Source: Syntrophomonas sp. UBA4807 (GTDB lineage Bacteria; Bacillota; Syntrophomonadia; Syntrophomonadales; Syntrophomonadaceae). Taken from it: a stretch of DNA of 7,607 nt. Of this stretch, positions 5,793 to 7,607 are shown one piece after another. The notes below the pieces were generated by a model. The model saw nothing but the letters and a program-made list of their open reading frames with translations, was not told the origin of the DNA and did no database searches. The stretch's first letter is position 1, and each line of letters starts with the position of its first letter. The translations under genes were made by a program, and so were the position numbers. The stretch lies in contig DHGD01000065.1 of NCBI GenBank assembly GCA_002402575.1, positions 1 to 7,607 on the forward strand, written 5' to 3'.

Positions 5793-7607
5793 CTTTTTTT
5801 ACGCATCCATACTGCTTATTTGGCGCTTTTTTAAGTGGTTTTGGGGCATTTTCAGCCCCAAAAGATACCTCTTTTAGGCGTTTTTCAAGGGCTTCAAAGT
5901 CTGGTTTTAGTAGTCTTAAGGCCGCCAGGGCATAAACCCTGAGGTCCAATGGCTCGTTTCGCTTGTCCTTAGCAATATTTACCCATGCCTTTATTGCCTG
6001 CCCCTTCTCTTGCCTGACCACCAACTTCTCAGAAATGAGCCCCTTAAAGTATATTTGATCGTATCCGCGCACTTCCTGAAGGGGAAAGTGGCAGTATTTC
6101 GGACCAGGCTTTTTCATTTTTAAGCGCTGCATCATAGTCGTTTTGCCGGAGTCGACACCTAAAAGAATAAGTGGTAACTTGTACTTATTGTTCCGAGACA
6201 CCTTGTAAACCAAAGGAATACCGGAGCCTCCCTGGCCTTTGATGGGAAACACTCTTTTCTGTATGCGCTCTCCACAGTAACGGTAAACTTCATCCGTGTA
6301 GTGCCCACCGGAGTCGACGAAGGTGCAGGCTATAACCAGGCCGGAACCATCGGCAAAGCGCCAGGTGCGGGCAAGTTTGTCGTCAAGGTCAGCCCACGGG
6401 GCCTTGTCGTCAGGCTTCCCCCAGATAATGCCCTTTTCAATACCCCAGGATTCTTCATCACGGCCCCAGCCGACTACCTCATATTCCAGGCGGTCATCCT
6501 GGGTGTCTGCAGCCATGGTAAGGAGTAACACACCGTCAGGGAGATCAGCTTTATATTCTTCCCGGCGGTCCAGCAGGACGGCTTCATCATCAATTTCCCC
6601 GCGTTCCTCCCACGACTCACCCAGTACGGTGTTGACAAACACTTTGAACCGTTCCGGATCTTTCTTAGACTCCAGAAATTCCTGAATTATACGCTTCCAG
6701 GAATACCATGGAGACACGAAGGAATTGAGCCAAAAGCTTCTGACACCGTTTTCTAAGGCCGCCGGATTGTCGGCAAGCCACTCGCCAGGCTGCTTTTTCA
6801 TAGTATATTCGTCAATTTCATTAAGACAGGACGGGCAGCGCCACTTTACTTCATGGACAGTATAGATGATTTTTTTATTGTGCTCATGCTTATCGTATCT
6901 AAACTGTATATCGCGCAAAATGATGTAATGATAATCACCACACGCAGGACACCGGACACACCACTTCTCCTGTGTACCCATCTCGTATTCAGCATCAATC
7001 CTGGAGGCATCCTTGTTTGTTGGTGTGGATACGAATATCTTTTTCCGGTTAAAGAAAGTAATGGTTCGCTTTTCACCTAAAGCTATTGGGTCACCCTCAC
7101 TGCCGGCACTGGCCGGGTACCTGTCCACCTCATCACAAAGCAATACTTTTATAGGGCGGCTGGCCAATCCGGCCGGGCTATTGGCCCCGCCCATGGCCAA
7201 AAATCCCCCGGGAAATACTTTCATCAGGATAGTATTATTTATATCCCTGGTTTTTGAGTCGGCAACTTTTAAGCTTAATACCTCCGTATCTTTTATCATC
7301 GGAGATATTCGCCGTTTAGAGTAGTCCTCTGCTACCTCAATGGTCGGTTGAATCATAAGTAATGGACCAGGGTCCACATCTATGAAATAGCCGATGACGT
7401 TATTAATTATCTCCGACTTTCCTACCTGGGAACTTGATTTGACAATAACCTTTTCAATGCTAGGTTCAGTCACACAATCCATTATCTCCCGCTGGTACGG
7501 CGCCCGGTCAGTACGCCATTGACCTGGTTCGGCAGCATTTTCAGGGGATAATTTACGGTATCTATCAGCCCATTGGCTTACTGTCAGCTTTGGCGGAGGG
7601 GCCACCG
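5779..7607 (-). CDS. Terminase large subunit, lambda gpA family; 5' end beyond the window
   Basis: This is the packaging motor ATPase and nuclease that cuts concatemeric DNA and pumps it through the portal. At least 608 residues are present (lambda gpA has 641); numbering here starts at the codon 7605-7603. The conserved PPPKLTVSQWADRYRKLSPE lies at the very edge, and family members usually have some residues before it, so the true start is probably outside. The ATPase shows a Walker A-like SSSQVGKS (57-64), Walker B VLLCDEVD (154-161) and motif III FVSTPT (191-196). A zinc-ribbon-like CVRCPAC (216-222) pairs with CPSC (257-260). The nuclease half shows spaced acids in AADTQDD (D367), FVDSGGHYTDE (D431) and LLGVDSGKT (D485), as in RNase H-fold terminase nucleases. 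The C-terminus is Lys-rich (PKPLKKAPNK). The small subunit would lie upstream, outside the window. Confidence 0.96.
   Translation of the reverse strand, partial: VAPPPKLTVSQWADRYRKLSPENAAEPGQWRTDRAPYQREIMDCVTEPSIEKVIVKSSSQVGKSEIINNVIGYFIDVDPGPLLMIQPTIEVAEDYSKRRISPMIKDTEVLSLKVADSKTRDINNTILMKVFPGGFLAMGGANSPAGLASRPIKVLLCDEVDRYPASAGSEGDPIALGEKRTITFFNRKKIFVSTPTNKDASRIDAEYEMGTQEKWCVRCPACGDYHYIILRDIQFRYDKHEHNKKIIYTVHEVKWRCPSCLNEIDEYTMKKQPGEWLADNPAALENGVRSFWLNSFVSPWYSWKRIIQEFLESKKDPERFKVFVNTVLGESWEERGEIDDEAVLLDRREEYKADLPDGVLLLTMAADTQDDRLEYEVVGWGRDEESWGIEKGIIWGKPDDKAPWADLDDKLARTWRFADGSGLVIACTFVDSGGHYTDEVYRYCGERIQKRVFPIKGQGGSGIPLVYKVSRNNKYKLPLILLGVDSGKTTMMQRLKMKKPGPKYCHFPLQEVRGYDQIYFKGLISEKLVVRQEKGQAIKAWVNIAKDKRNEPLDLRVYALAALRLLKPDFEALEKRLKEVSFGAENAPKPLKKAPNKQYGCVKKAADY
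5839..5863. repeat. Perfect 9-bp inverted repeat in the 3' end of the terminase gene
   Basis: TTTTGGGGC (5839-5847) and GCCCCAAAA (5855-5863) flank a 7-base loop and can form a perfect stem-loop in RNA from either strand. It lies in the codons for FGAENAPKP near the terminase C-terminus, about 50 bases before the second hairpin at the stop. No T-run follows it, so it is not a classical terminator. Confidence 0.8.

Noticed and set aside
1..7607. Defence system, toxin-antitoxin, CRISPR array, tRNA or other accessory cargo genes
   Set aside because: Essentially the whole window is occupied by packed head morphogenesis genes; no spacer-like repeats, cloverleaf or extra gene of meaningful length was found on either strand.

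Overview
The window is one block of a tailed-phage (most likely prophage) head and head-tail morphogenesis operon. Every gene is read on the minus strand, so transcription runs from position 7607 toward position 1. The gene order matches the late region of phage lambda: terminase large subunit (gpA-type), small gpW-position protein, lambda-family portal (gpB-type), head maturation protease, scaffold, head decoration protein (gpD-type), major capsid protein (gpE-type), FI-position protein, FII-type head-tail connector, and the start of a gpZ-type tail completion protein. The first gene (terminase) runs off the right edge of the window and the last (gpZ-like) runs off the left edge. No host gene, integrase, tRNA, IS element or CRISPR array is visible.

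The host is probably a Firmicute of intermediate GC, with a Clostridia/Peptococcaceae-like bacterium as the best guess. This is inferred from strong Shine-Dalgarno sequences (AAGGAGGTGA before the portal), use of TTG and GTG starts, and protein sequences that resemble clostridial and Bacillus prophage proteins. No lookup could be run.

Layout from right to left: terminase (7607-5779); a terminator-like hairpin overlapping its stop; DUF6148/gpW-position protein (5741-5493); portal (5480-3894); ClpP-type protease (3867-3256); a 38-codon open linker followed by the scaffold (3141-2746); decorator with an inserted domain (2746-2066); major capsid protein with a TTG start (2037-985); acidic-repeat protein (982-632); FII-type connector (630-310); gpZ-like protein (313-1). 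Genes touch, overlap by a few bases or are separated by fewer than 40 bases, except for the linker before the scaffold. No internal promoter is apparent.

How the genes work together: capsid protein assembles on the scaffold around the portal ring. The protease removes the scaffold. Terminase docks on the portal and pumps in DNA while decorator trimers stabilise the expanded shell. The gpW-position, FI-position and FII-type proteins and the gpZ-like protein then seal the head and join it to the tail.

The most interesting spot is the protease/scaffold junction. The protease reading frame ends in a single amber codon (3258-3256), after which the same frame stays open through a proline-rich linker directly into the scaffold, which also has its own ribosome binding site and TTG start. 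The protease gene itself is distinctly AT-rich (about 37% GC in the sampled part, against about 55% around it), suggesting that a foreign protease cassette was recombined into a former protease-scaffold fusion gene. I found no sign of a wholly new system such as a defence island.
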